A stretch of 43,157 bases of DNA. Source: an uncultured PS1 clade bacterium (GTDB taxonomy: Bacteria > Pseudomonadota > Alphaproteobacteria > MED-G09). The stretch is taken from NCBI GenBank assembly GCA_902533755.1, contig CACANC010000007.1, positions 1 through 43,157 of the forward strand, in the 5' to 3' direction. Both the position numbers and the translations under genes were made by a program. This document shows, in pieces, positions 23,112-32,037 of the stretch; positions within the stretch are counted from its first letter, which is position 1, and each line of letters starts with the position of its first letter. The notes under the pieces are model-generated. The model was not told the DNA's origin, did not search any database, and saw nothing but the letters and a program-made list of their open reading frames with translations.

Positions 23112-24518
23112 TTAATCAAAAATCTTACCAGGATTAAGAATATTTTTTGGATCAAGTGATTTTTTAATGCTTTTCATAATTTTTATTTCATCACCTTTAA
23201 TTTTTAAAGCATCTTTTTTTCTAACGATACCTATACCATGTTCAGCGCTAAAAGAGCCGTCCATATTAACTATAAGAGATAGAAGTTTTTCTCTAAGCGG
23301 TCTCTCTAATTTAAAAAAACTATCCTGGCTTAAATTTTCTGGTTGACTAATATTATAATGAATATTTCCATCCCCTAAGTGACCAAAAGTAATTTTTTTA
23401 GCCTTTGGAATTGCTTTTGAAACTATTGAATCTGCTTTTCTGATAAATTCATCTACTGCAAAAATAGGAACAGATATGTCATTTTTTATGCTTGCTCCAT
23501 CTTTTCTCTGAGCCTCAGATATATTCTCTCTTAAATCCCAAATTTGCTTTGATTGTTTTTTTGAATTAGCAAAAACTGCATTTGATATTATTTTCTTCTT
23601 TAAACCTAGATTTACAATCTCATTAATTTTGTCAATGGCATCTAAATTTTTTTCATAAGAAGAAAATTCAATCAATATATACCATTCTGCTTCTTCAGAA
23701 ATTGGCAATATAGCCCCGTTGATATTTTTCAAAACTGTTTTGATAGAATTGTTATTCATAATCTCAAAAGAGGTTAATGGGGTTGATGTATTTTTTTGGA
23801 TTATTCTAAGAAATTCTAATGATTTTTTTGGGCTTCTTGAAGATGCTAAAAAAGTAAATTTTTCCCTTGGCTTTTGAAATATCTTTAGGCTTGCAGCGGT
23901 AATTATACCCAATGTTCCTTCTGATCCAATAAATAGATCCTTTAAAGAATAGCCAGTATTGTCTTTTTTCAATGTTTTTAGAAGATTGATAATGCTTCCA
24001 TCTGATAAAACGACCTCAAGCCCTAAAGTTAATTCCCTTGTATTACCATAATATAAAACACCAACACCTCCAGCATTTGTAGCTAAGTTACCCCCTATTG
24101 TACAGCTCCCTTCAGAGGCTAAAGAAAGAGGAAATAACATGTCATTTTCTTCGCATATTGCATGAATTTCAGATAGTAACATGCCAGATTGTACAATCAT
24201 TGTTTCATTTATCTTATTGAAAGATATAAGCTTTTTCATTCTTTCTAAAGAAACTATAAAATCTTTACTGCTATAAGTAATTTGGCCACCTACAAGCCCA
24301 GTATTTCCACCTTGAGGGGTAACTGAAATATTATTTTTATTTAATAATTTAAGCAATAAAGATACTTCTTTAGTAGATTTTGGTCTTAATATCGCCTGCG
24401 CTTTTCCAGGGTACCTATTTCTCCACTCAATAAGGTATTTGCTTTTATCTTCACTCGATAGCAATACATTTTTTTTTCCTATTATCTCTTCAATTTTTTT
24501 TATGATATTGTTCTTCAT
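23112..24518 (-). CDS. FAD-binding oxidoreductase, GlcD/D-2-hydroxyglutarate dehydrogenase type
   Basis: 468 aa. The vanillyl-alcohol-oxidase-type FAD domain has PQGGNTGLVGGQ near residue 72 and the block GGNLATNAGGVGVLYYGNTRE. It continues with LFIGSEGTLGIIT. The C-terminal substrate domain has GHLGDGNIHYNI, whose histidines bind metal in this family, and SAEHGIGIVRK. The enzyme oxidises a 2-hydroxyacid such as D-2-hydroxyglutarate, D-lactate or glycolate to the keto acid and passes electrons to a quinone or ETF. The single-subunit form without GlcE/GlcF partners favours D-2-hydroxyglutarate or D-lactate. It is divergent from the VOC/ABC operon. Confidence 0.9.
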   Translation of the reverse strand: MKNNIIKKIEEIIGKKNVLLSSEDKSKYLIEWRNRYPGKAQAILRPKSTKEVSLLLKLLNKNNISVTPQGGNTGLVGGQITYSSKDFIVSLERMKKLISFNKINETMIVQSGMLLSEIHAICEENDMLFPLSLASEGSCTIGGNLATNAGGVGVLYYGNTRELTLGLEVVLSDGSIINLLKTLKKDNTGYSLKDLFIGSEGTLGIITAASLKIFQKPREKFTFLASSRSPKKSLEFLRIIQKNTSTPLTSFEIMNNNSIKTVLKNINGAILPISEEAEWYILIEFSSYEKNLDAIDKINEIVNLGLKKKIISNAVFANSKKQSKQIWDLRENISEAQRKDGASIKNDISVPIFAVDEFIRKADSIVSKAIPKAKKITFGHLGDGNIHYNISQPENLSQDSFFKLERPLREKLLSLIVNMDGSFSAEHGIGIVRKKDALKIKGDEIKIMKSIKKSLDPKNILNPGKIFD

Positions 24519-24582
24519 GCTATAATTTTAACCATTATAAAAATTAATTTAAACTTATTTAAATTATAGATTTAAAAAAAAC

Positions 24583-25413
24583 ATGTTTACACATTTTAAA
24601 AGTATACTAATTACATCTGAAAATATTGAAGAAAGCCATGAGCAGTTTCATAAATTATTTGGTCATGACACAAGCGATATATGTAATGATTGTGATTTAA
24701 AAATATATAACCACATTTTAAAAAATGGATCTATTGAGCTATGTGAAGATAAAAATCAAAAAGATATTTTTTATTATTCAAAGTTGAAAAAACATAATCA
24801 GGATAATGGTATTCAAGCTTTATCAATTATATCTGACGATATTTTTGAAGATTATAAAAAATTTAAACAAATGAATTTAAATATAAGTGATATTGAAGAA
24901 ATTGATTTCAATTTTACAAATAAAAATAATGTAAAATCTAGATTTTTTTCACTGAAAAAGACTAATCCTTATGATTTAAATCTATTATTTTTTGATCAAG
25001 ACGCAACTTTAAATAATAAAGGGAATTATGAAGATGACTCTATTTCAAAGTTTAATCAAATAATCATCTATACTCCTGATATTGAGTATCTAAGAAATTT
25101 ATTCACTGAAAAACTTGGAATTAGGCTGGCGCTAGATAAGGTTTTTAATTTTGGCGAAAAGGATATAAGAATGATGTTTTTTCGTATTGGTGGCGTTACG
25201 CTAGAAGTAATTGAAAATCTTGATTCTGAATCTTTATCTTATGGAGGAGTAGGGTGGCATAGTGAAAATATCTCTAAATGTCACAAGAGATTAATTGACT
25301 CTAATTTTGAACTGTCAGAGATAAGAAAAGGAAGAAAGCCTGGTACAGTCGTTGCAACAATAAGAAATGCACCTTTAAAGATGCCAACTATAATTATAGG
25401 TTTAGATGATTAA
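24583..25413 (+). CDS. Two-domain VOC (glyoxalase/dioxygenase fold) protein
   Basis: 276 aa that appears to hold two VOC halves. The second (about 150-276) is clear, with FNQIIIYTPDIEYLRNLFTE, LGIRLALDK, GVTLEVIE and GGVGWHSENI. The first (about 1-145) follows the same layout (FKSILITSENIEESHEQFHK, NGSIELCED) but is more diverged. Metal-ligand candidates are E in TLEVIE and H in GWHSEN. The reaction cannot be told from sequence; VOC enzymes include isomerases, lyases and ring-cleavage dioxygenases. It opens the operon with the ABC importer, overlapping the binding-protein gene by 8 nt. A role on the imported compound is therefore plausible. Confidence 0.75.
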   Translation: MFTHFKSILITSENIEESHEQFHKLFGHDTSDICNDCDLKIYNHILKNGSIELCEDKNQKDIFYYSKLKKHNQDNGIQALSIISDDIFEDYKKFKQMNLNISDIEEIDFNFTNKNNVKSRFFSLKKTNPYDLNLLFFDQDATLNNKGNYEDDSISKFNQIIIYTPDIEYLRNLFTEKLGIRLALDKVFNFGEKDIRMMFFRIGGVTLEVIENLDSESLSYGGVGWHSENISKCHKRLIDSNFELSEIRKGRKPGTVVATIRNAPLKMPTIIIGLDD

Positions 25414-26401
25414 ATTTTTTAAAATATCTACTTATTCGTTAGTAATACTTTTGAATTTAATATCTGTTTCAATTATTGCTGAAGGAAATAATAAATTAAT
25501 AAAAATTAAATTTGCTACGGATTGGCGTGCCCAAGCAGAACAGGGTGGTTTCTACCATGCTTTGGCTCTTGGTTTGTATGAAGAGAGGGGCTTAGATGTT
25601 GAAATCATTCAAGGCAATGCTGGTATCAATATTCCAAGACTCCTTGCAGCTAAAGAAATAGAATTTGGTATAGGGTCAAATAGCTTTATACCTCTCAATA
25701 TGCTTAGTAATGGAATACCAGCAAAAGCAGTTATGGCCTCATTTCAAAAAGATCCTCAAGTAATTATGACGCATAACTCTTCTTCAATTGAGAATTTAAA
25801 TGAAATGTTAGATAAGCCAATCATGATTTCTGAGAATAGTATTGGTGCTTTCTGGGTTTGGTTAAAATCAAAATATTTATTTAACGATAAGCAAATAAGA
25901 AGAAAAACTTTTAGTTTGGCTCCTTTTTTAGTTAATCAAGATGCAATATTGCAAGGCTATTTAACATCAGAACCTTATCTTGTAGAAAAAGAATTAGGTA
26001 AGGCGCCTAAAATTTTTCTATTATCTGATTATGGTTTTCCAGGATATGGAGCAATGATTCTAGCTAGAAATGATATTATTGAAAGAAAACCTGAAGTTGT
26101 AAGGGCTTTTGTTGAGGCAAGTATTTTAGGTTGGAAGAAATATATTTATGAAAATCCGAATGCTGGTAACGAACTTATTCTTAGAGAAAATAAAGAAATG
26201 ACAAGAGAAATTATTTTTCAGGCGATCGATAAAATTAAAGAGTATAATTTAATTTCAAGTATGGATGGTTATACAGATATAGGTTTAATGGAAAATAAAA
26301 GATGGGAAGAATTCTTTAAAACAATGTCGGGTTATAATGTTTATAATAAAGAGCTTAACTGGAAAGACTCGTACTCCCTTGAATTTATTAATAGAAGATA
26401 A
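25406..26401 (+). CDS. ABC transporter substrate-binding protein, NMT1/THI5-like (NitT/TauT type)
   Basis: 331 aa with an N-terminal signal peptide (hydrophobic core about 9-24, likely cleaved near residue 26). The mature protein opens with IKFATDWRAQAEQGGFYHAL, then the segment GLYEERGLDVEI, typical of the NMT1/THI5-like branch that includes pyrimidine (HMP) and riboflavin binding proteins. Many relatives bind other small organic molecules. It is the periplasmic component of the importer formed with the next two genes. The ATG lies 8 nt inside the VOC gene, so expression is coupled. The ligand is not determinable; the neighbouring VOC protein and nitroreductase suggest a heterocyclic or aromatic compound (inference). 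Confidence 0.88.
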   Translation: MIKFFKISTYSLVILLNLISVSIIAEGNNKLIKIKFATDWRAQAEQGGFYHALALGLYEERGLDVEIIQGNAGINIPRLLAAKEIEFGIGSNSFIPLNMLSNGIPAKAVMASFQKDPQVIMTHNSSSIENLNEMLDKPIMISENSIGAFWVWLKSKYLFNDKQIRRKTFSLAPFLVNQDAILQGYLTSEPYLVEKELGKAPKIFLLSDYGFPGYGAMILARNDIIERKPEVVRAFVEASILGWKKYIYENPNAGNELILRENKEMTREIIFQAIDKIKEYNLISSMDGYTDIGLMENKRWEEFFKTMSGYNVYNKELNWKDSYSLEFINRR

Positions 26402-26403
26402 AT

Positions 26404-27129
26404 ATGTTAAATTTTTCTAATGTTCATATGAAATTTGATAAGGATGTCCTTTCCGATATAAATCTAAATATAGATTCCGGCGAATTTGTATCAATTTTAG
26501 GACCGTCTGGATGCGGAAAGTCTACATTATTAAGATTAGCATCAAATTTAGCAAAGCCTACTAAAGGTGTTGTGGATTACATATCTCCTAAAGATTTATC
26601 AATTGGTTTTGTTTTTCAAAACCCAACATTAATGCCATGGCGTACTGTTCTGGAGAATGTCACTTTACCTCTAGAATTAAATAAAAAGAAATTTTCAAAG
26701 GAAGAAGCATTGATGTGGCTAGCAAGAGTAGGTTTAAAAGACAAAGAAAAGAGTTACCCTAATGAATTATCTGGCGGCCAAATGATGAGAGTCTCTATCG
26801 CTCGATCACTCATCAATGGATGCAATCTTTTACTTCTTGACGAGCCTTTTGCAGCATTAGATGAGATCACAAGAAGGAAACTAGAGGATGATCTTTTAGA
26901 AATATGGGAAAAAGAAAATCTTACTGTATTGTTTGTTACTCATTCTGTATCTGAGGCAATTTATTTATCTCAAAGAGTGCTCGTTCTTTCATCTGGGCCG
27001 GGAAAGATAGTATATGAAAAAAATATTAGCCAATACAATTCAAAAGAAGAATTTAGAGGAAGTAAAGAATTTCAAGCTATAAATAGTGAAATTTTTGAAA
27101 AATTAAAAAGTGGAGTAAATAATGAATAA
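26404..27129 (+). CDS. ABC transporter ATP-binding protein (NitT/TauT type)
   Basis: 241 aa. Walker A is GPSGCGKST (33-41), the Q-loop lies in FQNPTLMPWRTV, the signature is LSGGQ, Walker B is LLLLDEPFAALDE, and the switch histidine is in FVTHSVSEA. The Q-loop form (NPTLMPWR) is typical of SsuB/TauB/ThiZ-like ATPases that power NitT/TauT importers. It is cytoplasmic and couples to the permease encoded next, with an 8-nt gene overlap. It follows the binding-protein stop by 2 nt. All motifs are intact. Confidence 0.96.
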   Translation: MLNFSNVHMKFDKDVLSDINLNIDSGEFVSILGPSGCGKSTLLRLASNLAKPTKGVVDYISPKDLSIGFVFQNPTLMPWRTVLENVTLPLELNKKKFSKEEALMWLARVGLKDKEKSYPNELSGGQMMRVSIARSLINGCNLLLLDEPFAALDEITRRKLEDDLLEIWEKENLTVLFVTHSVSEAIYLSQRVLVLSSGPGKIVYEKNISQYNSKEEFRGSKEFQAINSEIFEKLKSGVNNE

Positions 27130-27907
27130 ATTATCTACTTATTTTTCTCCAATAATTGCTCTATTTATCATTTTTATAATATGGGAGTTTCTAGTTAATT
27201 TATTTTCTATACAACTCTATATTTTGCCGGCTCCAACAGATATTTTTCTTTCTTTAAGTGATAATTTAAGGGAATTACTATTGGCAACATTAAATACGCT
27301 TAAAATTACATTATTTGCATTCTTAATTGCCACACTTATAGCAATAGGTTTAGCCATAATTTTTTCCTTATCGAAGATTTTGGAAATCTCTCTTTATCCA
27401 ATTACAGTAATCTTTCAAGTGACCCCAGTTGTTGCAATTGCCCCATTAATTATAATATGGGTAGGTCTTGATAATGCTGAAATGGCAATACTAATTTTAT
27501 CTGTAATTGTTGCCTTTTTTCCTGTACTAGCAAATACCAATTTAGGTTTTCGTTCAGTTGATAAAAATTTAAAAGAATTGTTTCTTATTAACAGAGCCTC
27601 AAAGTGGCAAACTTTAATGAAATTGAATTTACCATATGCAACACCTTATATTTTAACAGGGATGAAAACTTCAATAGGTTTGGCATTAATTGGAACTGTT
27701 GTTGCAGAATTTGTAGCTGGCACTGGCTCATCTGCTGGTTTATCTTGGATTATTATTGAATCTGGTAATAGATTAGATATAGCGAAGCTATTTTCCGCTT
27801 TAATATTGCTTGTATTATCAGGAATATTTCTATTTTTATTAATGTCTACCATAGAATATAGTATTTTGAGGCGTTGGCATCAAAGCGTAAAAGAAAATGA
27901 AAGTTAA
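27122..27907 (+). CDS. ABC transporter permease (NitT/TauT type)
   Basis: 261 aa inner-membrane protein with about six helices. The BPD_transp_1 signature region, including the EAA loop that contacts the ATPase, lies around residues 150-185 (LFLINRASKWQTLMKLNLPYA). The ending EFVAGTGSSAGLSWII is typical of SsuC/TauC-like permeases. It overlaps the ATPase gene by 8 nt and is followed 3 nt later by the nitroreductase-family gene. It forms a homodimeric channel for the substrate delivered by the binding protein. Confidence 0.95.
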   Translation: MNKLSTYFSPIIALFIIFIIWEFLVNLFSIQLYILPAPTDIFLSLSDNLRELLLATLNTLKITLFAFLIATLIAIGLAIIFSLSKILEISLYPITVIFQVTPVVAIAPLIIIWVGLDNAEMAILILSVIVAFFPVLANTNLGFRSVDKNLKELFLINRASKWQTLMKLNLPYATPYILTGMKTSIGLALIGTVVAEFVAGTGSSAGLSWIIIESGNRLDIAKLFSALILLVLSGIFLFLLMSTIEYSILRRWHQSVKENES

Positions 27908-27910
27908 AAG

Positions 27911-28606
27911 ATGAAAAAATTATCTAAAAAAGCGGCTACAGTTAGTGAAGCTTTAGATACTCGTCTGACATGTAGAGCTTTCATCAACAAAGTACCAGAA
28001 AAGAGTATAATTATTGATCTTTTACAAAAAGCTAAAAGAGCCCCCTCAGGCGGAAATCTTCAACCATGGAAAATATGGGTGGTCTCAGGAAATCCTCTAA
28101 AAGATTTTATCGAAGATGTTGCCAATAAAATTAAAGAAAACCCTATGGGAGAAGGGACAGAATACAATATTTATCCACCAAATCTTAAAGAGCCATATGA
28201 GTCAAGAAGAAGGGAAGTTGGAAGGTCTATGTATGAGGTTTTGAATATACCTAAAGAAGATAAAGCTGGAAGGCTTAATCAATTTAAAAGAAATTTTGAA
28301 TTCTTTGGCGCTCCAGTGGCAATCTTTTTTGCTATTGATAGGCAGATGCAAGAAGGTCAATGGTCAGATTTAGGAATGTTTATGCAGTCAATTATGCTTT
28401 TAGCAAGAGAAGAAGGCTTACATACAGCACCACAAGAGGCTTGGGCAATTTGGTATAAAACAGTTAGTGAATTCTTAAATATACCTGAAGAATTAATGCT
28501 ATTTTGTGGAATGGGCATTGGTTACGCCGATGAAGATGACCCAATAAATACATTTAGGAGTAAAAGGGTAGATATTGAAGATTTTACAGACTTTATAGGG
28601 TTTTAA
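27911..28606 (+). CDS. Nitroreductase-family FMN oxidoreductase
   Basis: 231 aa. The N-terminal SxRxF-like phosphate-binding motif appears as TRLTCRAF, followed by RAPSGGNLQPWKIWVVSG, the FMN-binding block of the family. The C-terminal GMGIGYADEDDPINTFRSKR is also characteristic. Members reduce nitro groups, quinones or enones with NAD(P)H, or act in ring cleavage. It ends the VOC-ABC operon, 3 nt after the permease, so the substrate may be the imported compound (inference). Its stop codon overlaps the convergent CoA-transferase stop by 4 nt. Confidence 0.93.
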   Translation: MKKLSKKAATVSEALDTRLTCRAFINKVPEKSIIIDLLQKAKRAPSGGNLQPWKIWVVSGNPLKDFIEDVANKIKENPMGEGTEYNIYPPNLKEPYESRRREVGRSMYEVLNIPKEDKAGRLNQFKRNFEFFGAPVAIFFAIDRQMQEGQWSDLGMFMQSIMLLAREEGLHTAPQEAWAIWYKTVSEFLNIPEELMLFCGMGIGYADEDDPINTFRSKRVDIEDFTDFIGF

Positions 28607-29787
28607 ATAATTCGTTTATCTTTAAATATATTAATTTCCTCTTCAGAGAAACCTAGTTCAGTAAGAATTTGATTTGTATCTTCGCCCAGAGTCGGAGGTC
28701 TTTTTCTAATTTTATTTTCTGAATTTGATAGGTTTATCGGTAATCCCATAACTGGCGCAGGTTTATTTAATCCTGGGTACTCTAGATCTTGAAAAAAATT
28801 CATCTGATTAACATGCTCATCTTTTAAAACATCAGCTAAATTATTAACTGGCCCAGCAGGCACCTGAGCCTCAGAAAGTAAATTTAGAGCATCTTTTGAT
28901 GATAAATCTTTGCACCAATCTTGAGTTTTATCACTTAGAATTTGAGAGTTTTCTCCTCTTTTGATATCAGTAGAAAATCTATCATCATCAAGAAAATCTT
29001 CCGCCCCTACTAGATTTGCCCATCTTTTAAATAATGGCTCTCCAAGAACTTGGACAACAATCCATCCATCTTTTGTTTTAACTATATCTACAGGTCCTGC
29101 ATAAGGACTTTTGTTTCCAATTGCTTTTCTATTTTTATTTGTTATGGCTTCTTCGATGAGATGAGTATTCATGAATGCTAGAGATGTAGCAAAAAGAGCT
29201 CCTTCAACAACTTGCCCTCTACCTGTTTTTTCTCTGTCAATAATTGCAGCTAGGGTACCCATAGCTGTAAGTGATGCAGTTCCATAATCAACATAAGGAG
29301 AATATGCTTTTATTGGTTCATCTTCATAGCCGGTTAAATGTGTTGCTCCGGACATAGCCTGACCAACGCCATCAAATCCAACTCTTTCAGAATATGGTCC
29401 ACCATGACCAAAAGCAGAAACAGTGGTTAGTATTATTTTATGGTTATATTTTTTAATAGTTTCATAATCTATGCCCATTCTTTTTAGAGTTTGAGGAGGA
29501 AGATTGGCTACTACGACATCTGCTGATTCAATAAGCTTTTTAACTATTTCTTGAGATCCATCTTTTGTAGGATTTAGGGTTAATCCTTTTTTATTTCTAT
29601 TCATTTGCATGAACATGGCGCCTTCACCGTTGGGGTTTCCTATAGGATGTATATATCTATCTTCTGAACCATCAATTCTTTCAACCCTTATAACTTCCGC
29701 ACCTAGATCTCCTAGAAGCGCAGCACAATAAGGACCAGCAATATATCTTCCAAAATCTAAAACTCTAATTCCATTTAAAATATTCAA
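28603..29787 (-). CDS. Class III (CaiB/BaiF) acyl-CoA transferase
   Basis: 394 aa from a TTG start at 29787, chosen because AAGGAG lies 6 nt upstream. A longer in-frame ATG at 29808 would place that ribosome site inside the coding sequence. The N-terminal GIRVLDFGRYIAGPYCAALLG and GAEVIRVE blocks are typical of the family. The nucleophilic aspartate is D167 in SPYVDYGTAS, which forms the aspartyl-CoA intermediate. The enzyme moves CoA between carboxylic acids; known members act on formate/oxalate, carnitine, bile acids or itaconate. Substrate unknown. It is convergent with the nitroreductase gene, with a 4-nt overlap of the stop codons. Confidence 0.94.
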   Translation of the reverse strand: MNILNGIRVLDFGRYIAGPYCAALLGDLGAEVIRVERIDGSEDRYIHPIGNPNGEGAMFMQMNRNKKGLTLNPTKDGSQEIVKKLIESADVVVANLPPQTLKRMGIDYETIKKYNHKIILTTVSAFGHGGPYSERVGFDGVGQAMSGATHLTGYEDEPIKAYSPYVDYGTASLTAMGTLAAIIDREKTGRGQVVEGALFATSLAFMNTHLIEEAITNKNRKAIGNKSPYAGPVDIVKTKDGWIVVQVLGEPLFKRWANLVGAEDFLDDDRFSTDIKRGENSQILSDKTQDWCKDLSSKDALNLLSEAQVPAGPVNNLADVLKDEHVNQMNFFQDLEYPGLNKPAPVMGLPINLSNSENKIRKRPPTLGEDTNQILTELGFSEEEINIFKDKRII

Positions 29788-29877
29788 CTTAAACTCCTTT
29801 ATGAACATTAAAAAAAATTAATATTAAAGAAATGTTCTGGTAAAAGAAACTATTAGATAATGGTTTGATTAAAAAAT

Positions 29878-29930
29878 ATTTGGCCACATCTATATTAAAA
29901 GCCTCCCCCATCATATAGATGAGGCCAAAT
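29878..29930. promoter_or_regulatory. Long near-perfect hairpin upstream of the two-component operon
   Basis: The arms 29878-29895 and 29913-29930 match over 17 of 18 positions as an inverted repeat, with a 17-nt C-rich loop. It lies in the 197-bp gap between the start of the CoA-transferase gene and the response-regulator gene that is read away from it. There is no U-tract, and it precedes both genes, so it is not an ordinary terminator. It could be an operator, a 5'-leader structure or a small remnant of a repeat element. Confidence 0.6.
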
Positions 29931-29984
29931 TAAAATAATGACATAATTGGTTAATTTGAATTATTCTTATAAGAGGAGTAATTT

Positions 29985-30665
29985 ATGCATATATTGCTTG
30001 TAGAAGACGATAATGAGACTGCATCTTATTTAATAAAGGGTCTCAAAGAAAGCGGTCATGTAGTAGATAGGGCTTGTGACGGGAAAGAGGGTCTGTTTAT
30101 GGCTTTTGATTCAAATTTTGATGCATTGATTGTTGATAGGATGCTTCCAGAATTAGATGGTTTAACTTTAATTACTAAAATTAGAGAAAAAAATTCAGAT
30201 ATACCTATAATAATTCTATCGGCCTTAGGTGAAGTAGATGAGCGTGTAAAGGGGCTTAAATATGGCGCAGATGATTACCTGGCGAAACCCTTTTCCTTTT
30301 CAGAATTATTAGCCCGTTTAGATGCTGTAATAAGAAGAAATCAGCATGAGAATAGCAATAGTTTGCTTGAATTAGGAGATTTAAAACTTGATTTATTAAG
30401 CCGAAGAGTTGAAAGGGAAGGACAAATTATCGATCTACAACCCAGGGAATATAAACTCTTAGAATTTTTACTTAGAAGACCCAATCAAGTTGTTACAAGA
30501 ACTATGCTATTAGAAGGTGTTTGGGAATATCACTTTGATCCTCAAACAAATGTTATTGATGTTCATATATCTAGATTACGCTCAAAAATAGATAAACCTT
30601 TTAAAGGGAAGCAAATGCTCTTTACTGAGCGCGGTGCTGGGTATGCTTTAAGATATGATGAATAA
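29985..30665 (+). CDS. OmpR/PhoB-family response regulator
   Basis: 226 aa. The receiver domain (1-115) has the acidic pair D8/D9, the phospho-acceptor D51 in ALIVDRMLP, and the conserved lysine in DDYLAKPF. The C-terminal winged-helix DNA-binding domain (about 130-224) contains LQPREYKLLEFLLRRPNQVV and the recognition segment NVIDVHISRLRSKI. GAGGAG lies about 6 nt before the ATG. It is followed with an 11-nt overlap by a histidine kinase, so the two form one signalling unit. The upstream hairpin at 29878-29930 is a candidate target site. The regulon is unknown. Confidence 0.97.
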   Translation: MHILLVEDDNETASYLIKGLKESGHVVDRACDGKEGLFMAFDSNFDALIVDRMLPELDGLTLITKIREKNSDIPIIILSALGEVDERVKGLKYGADDYLAKPFSFSELLARLDAVIRRNQHENSNSLLELGDLKLDLLSRRVEREGQIIDLQPREYKLLEFLLRRPNQVVTRTMLLEGVWEYHFDPQTNVIDVHISRLRSKIDKPFKGKQMLFTERGAGYALRYDE

Positions 30666-32037
30666 TCCATTTAATTTAGCTAGTTTTAGACTAATTTTTA
30701 TCTATACAATGCTTTTAGGTTTGTCAGTAGGCCTTGTTCTGATGTTTTTATTCTTTACAACCGCAAGAGATATTGAGTTAGAGGCAGATCAAAAAATAGT
30801 TGAGAAGGTAGAGGATTTAACTAATATTTATTTAAGATATAGGGAGCAAGGTCTCTTAAATTACATAAGAAGCGAAACATCTAGAGCTACACTTGATATT
30901 TATAGGCTTTATGACTCACAAAATAATTATATTGCAGGCAATATAAAATCTGAGCCTAAAGTTGTTAAAGTTAATAATGATGGATGGATAGAGTTTGAAT
31001 ACCAAGTAAATGAAAATGGAATTGAAAAAGTTCATTATGGTAGAGGAAGAAATTTTATCACTCCACGTAGGAATCTAAGATTAATTATTGGCAGGGTCGT
31101 AAATGATGAAAAGATTCTGAAAGAGAGATTTCTTTATAGTTCTTTATGGTCAATTCTAATAATTATTTTTCTTGGAATCTCTGGAGGTTATATCCTTAGT
31201 AGGAATTTTCTAAAAAGGATTTCAGATATAAATAAAACAAGTAAAAAAATTATGGATGGAAATCTAAAAGAACGTTTGCCAGCAACAAAAGGTAAAGATG
31301 AATTAAATCAATTATCATCTAATTTAAATGAAATGTTAGATAGACTAGACTCTCTAATGACTAATATGAAAGAAGTCTCTGATAATATTGCTCATGATTT
31401 GAGAACCCCTTTAAACAGAATTAGAACAAATTTAGAAGTCACATTAATGTCAAACCCAGATATAGATCAATATAAGAAATCATTTGAAGATGCTCTTGTA
31501 GAAACTGATAATTTGATTAAAACTTTTAATTCTATTTTATCTATATCAAAAGTTGAATCAGGTACATCTGATTTAGAAATAAATCCAGTAAGCCTAAAAG
31601 AATTAATTCTAAATATGCATGAGTTATATGAGCCCATTGCTGAATCAGGTGGAATTAAATTAAATTATGAAGTTAATGAAGATATTATTATTAATGGCAA
31701 TTATAATTTACTCTCTCAGGCTCTAGCAAATTTAATTGAAAATGCAATTAACTACGGTTGTTCAAATGACAATCCAACTATAAATGTTGGAACGAAACAA
31801 ACTGAAAATCTTTTATCTTTATGGGTAAGCGATAATGGTACTGGAATTAAAGATGTGGACAAAGATAAAGTATTAGAGAGATTTGTGAGACTTGATTCTA
31901 GCAGAAGTTTAAGAGGTTCTGGATTAGGGTTAAACCTTGTTAGCTCAGCTGTTAAATTTCATGAGGGTGCTTTAAAATTAATAAATGCTAAGCCTTCAGG
32001 CTTAATTGTTTTGGTTGAAATTCCTTTAGACTCCTAA
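30655..32037 (+). CDS. Membrane sensor histidine kinase (EnvZ/QseC class)
   Basis: 460 aa. TM1 at about 13-35 and TM2 at about 163-182 enclose a periplasmic sensor of about 125 residues. A HAMP domain follows (about 184-235). The phospho-acceptor is H247 in NIAHDLRTPLN, the N-box is LANLIENAINYG, and the ATP-lid motifs are DNGTGI and GSGLGLNLV. All catalytic motifs are intact. The sensor domain has no recognisable ligand motif. It overlaps the response regulator by 11 nt, giving coupled translation; ATG at 30658 is an alternative start. Its stop overlaps the stop of the convergent SDR by 4 nt. Confidence 0.96.
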   Translation: MMNNPFNLASFRLIFIYTMLLGLSVGLVLMFLFFTTARDIELEADQKIVEKVEDLTNIYLRYREQGLLNYIRSETSRATLDIYRLYDSQNNYIAGNIKSEPKVVKVNNDGWIEFEYQVNENGIEKVHYGRGRNFITPRRNLRLIIGRVVNDEKILKERFLYSSLWSILIIIFLGISGGYILSRNFLKRISDINKTSKKIMDGNLKERLPATKGKDELNQLSSNLNEMLDRLDSLMTNMKEVSDNIAHDLRTPLNRIRTNLEVTLMSNPDIDQYKKSFEDALVETDNLIKTFNSILSISKVESGTSDLEINPVSLKELILNMHELYEPIAESGGIKLNYEVNEDIIINGNYNLLSQALANLIENAINYGCSNDNPTINVGTKQTENLLSLWVSDNGTGIKDVDKDKVLERFVRLDSSRSLRGSGLGLNLVSSAVKFHEGALKLINAKPSGLIVLVEIPLDS

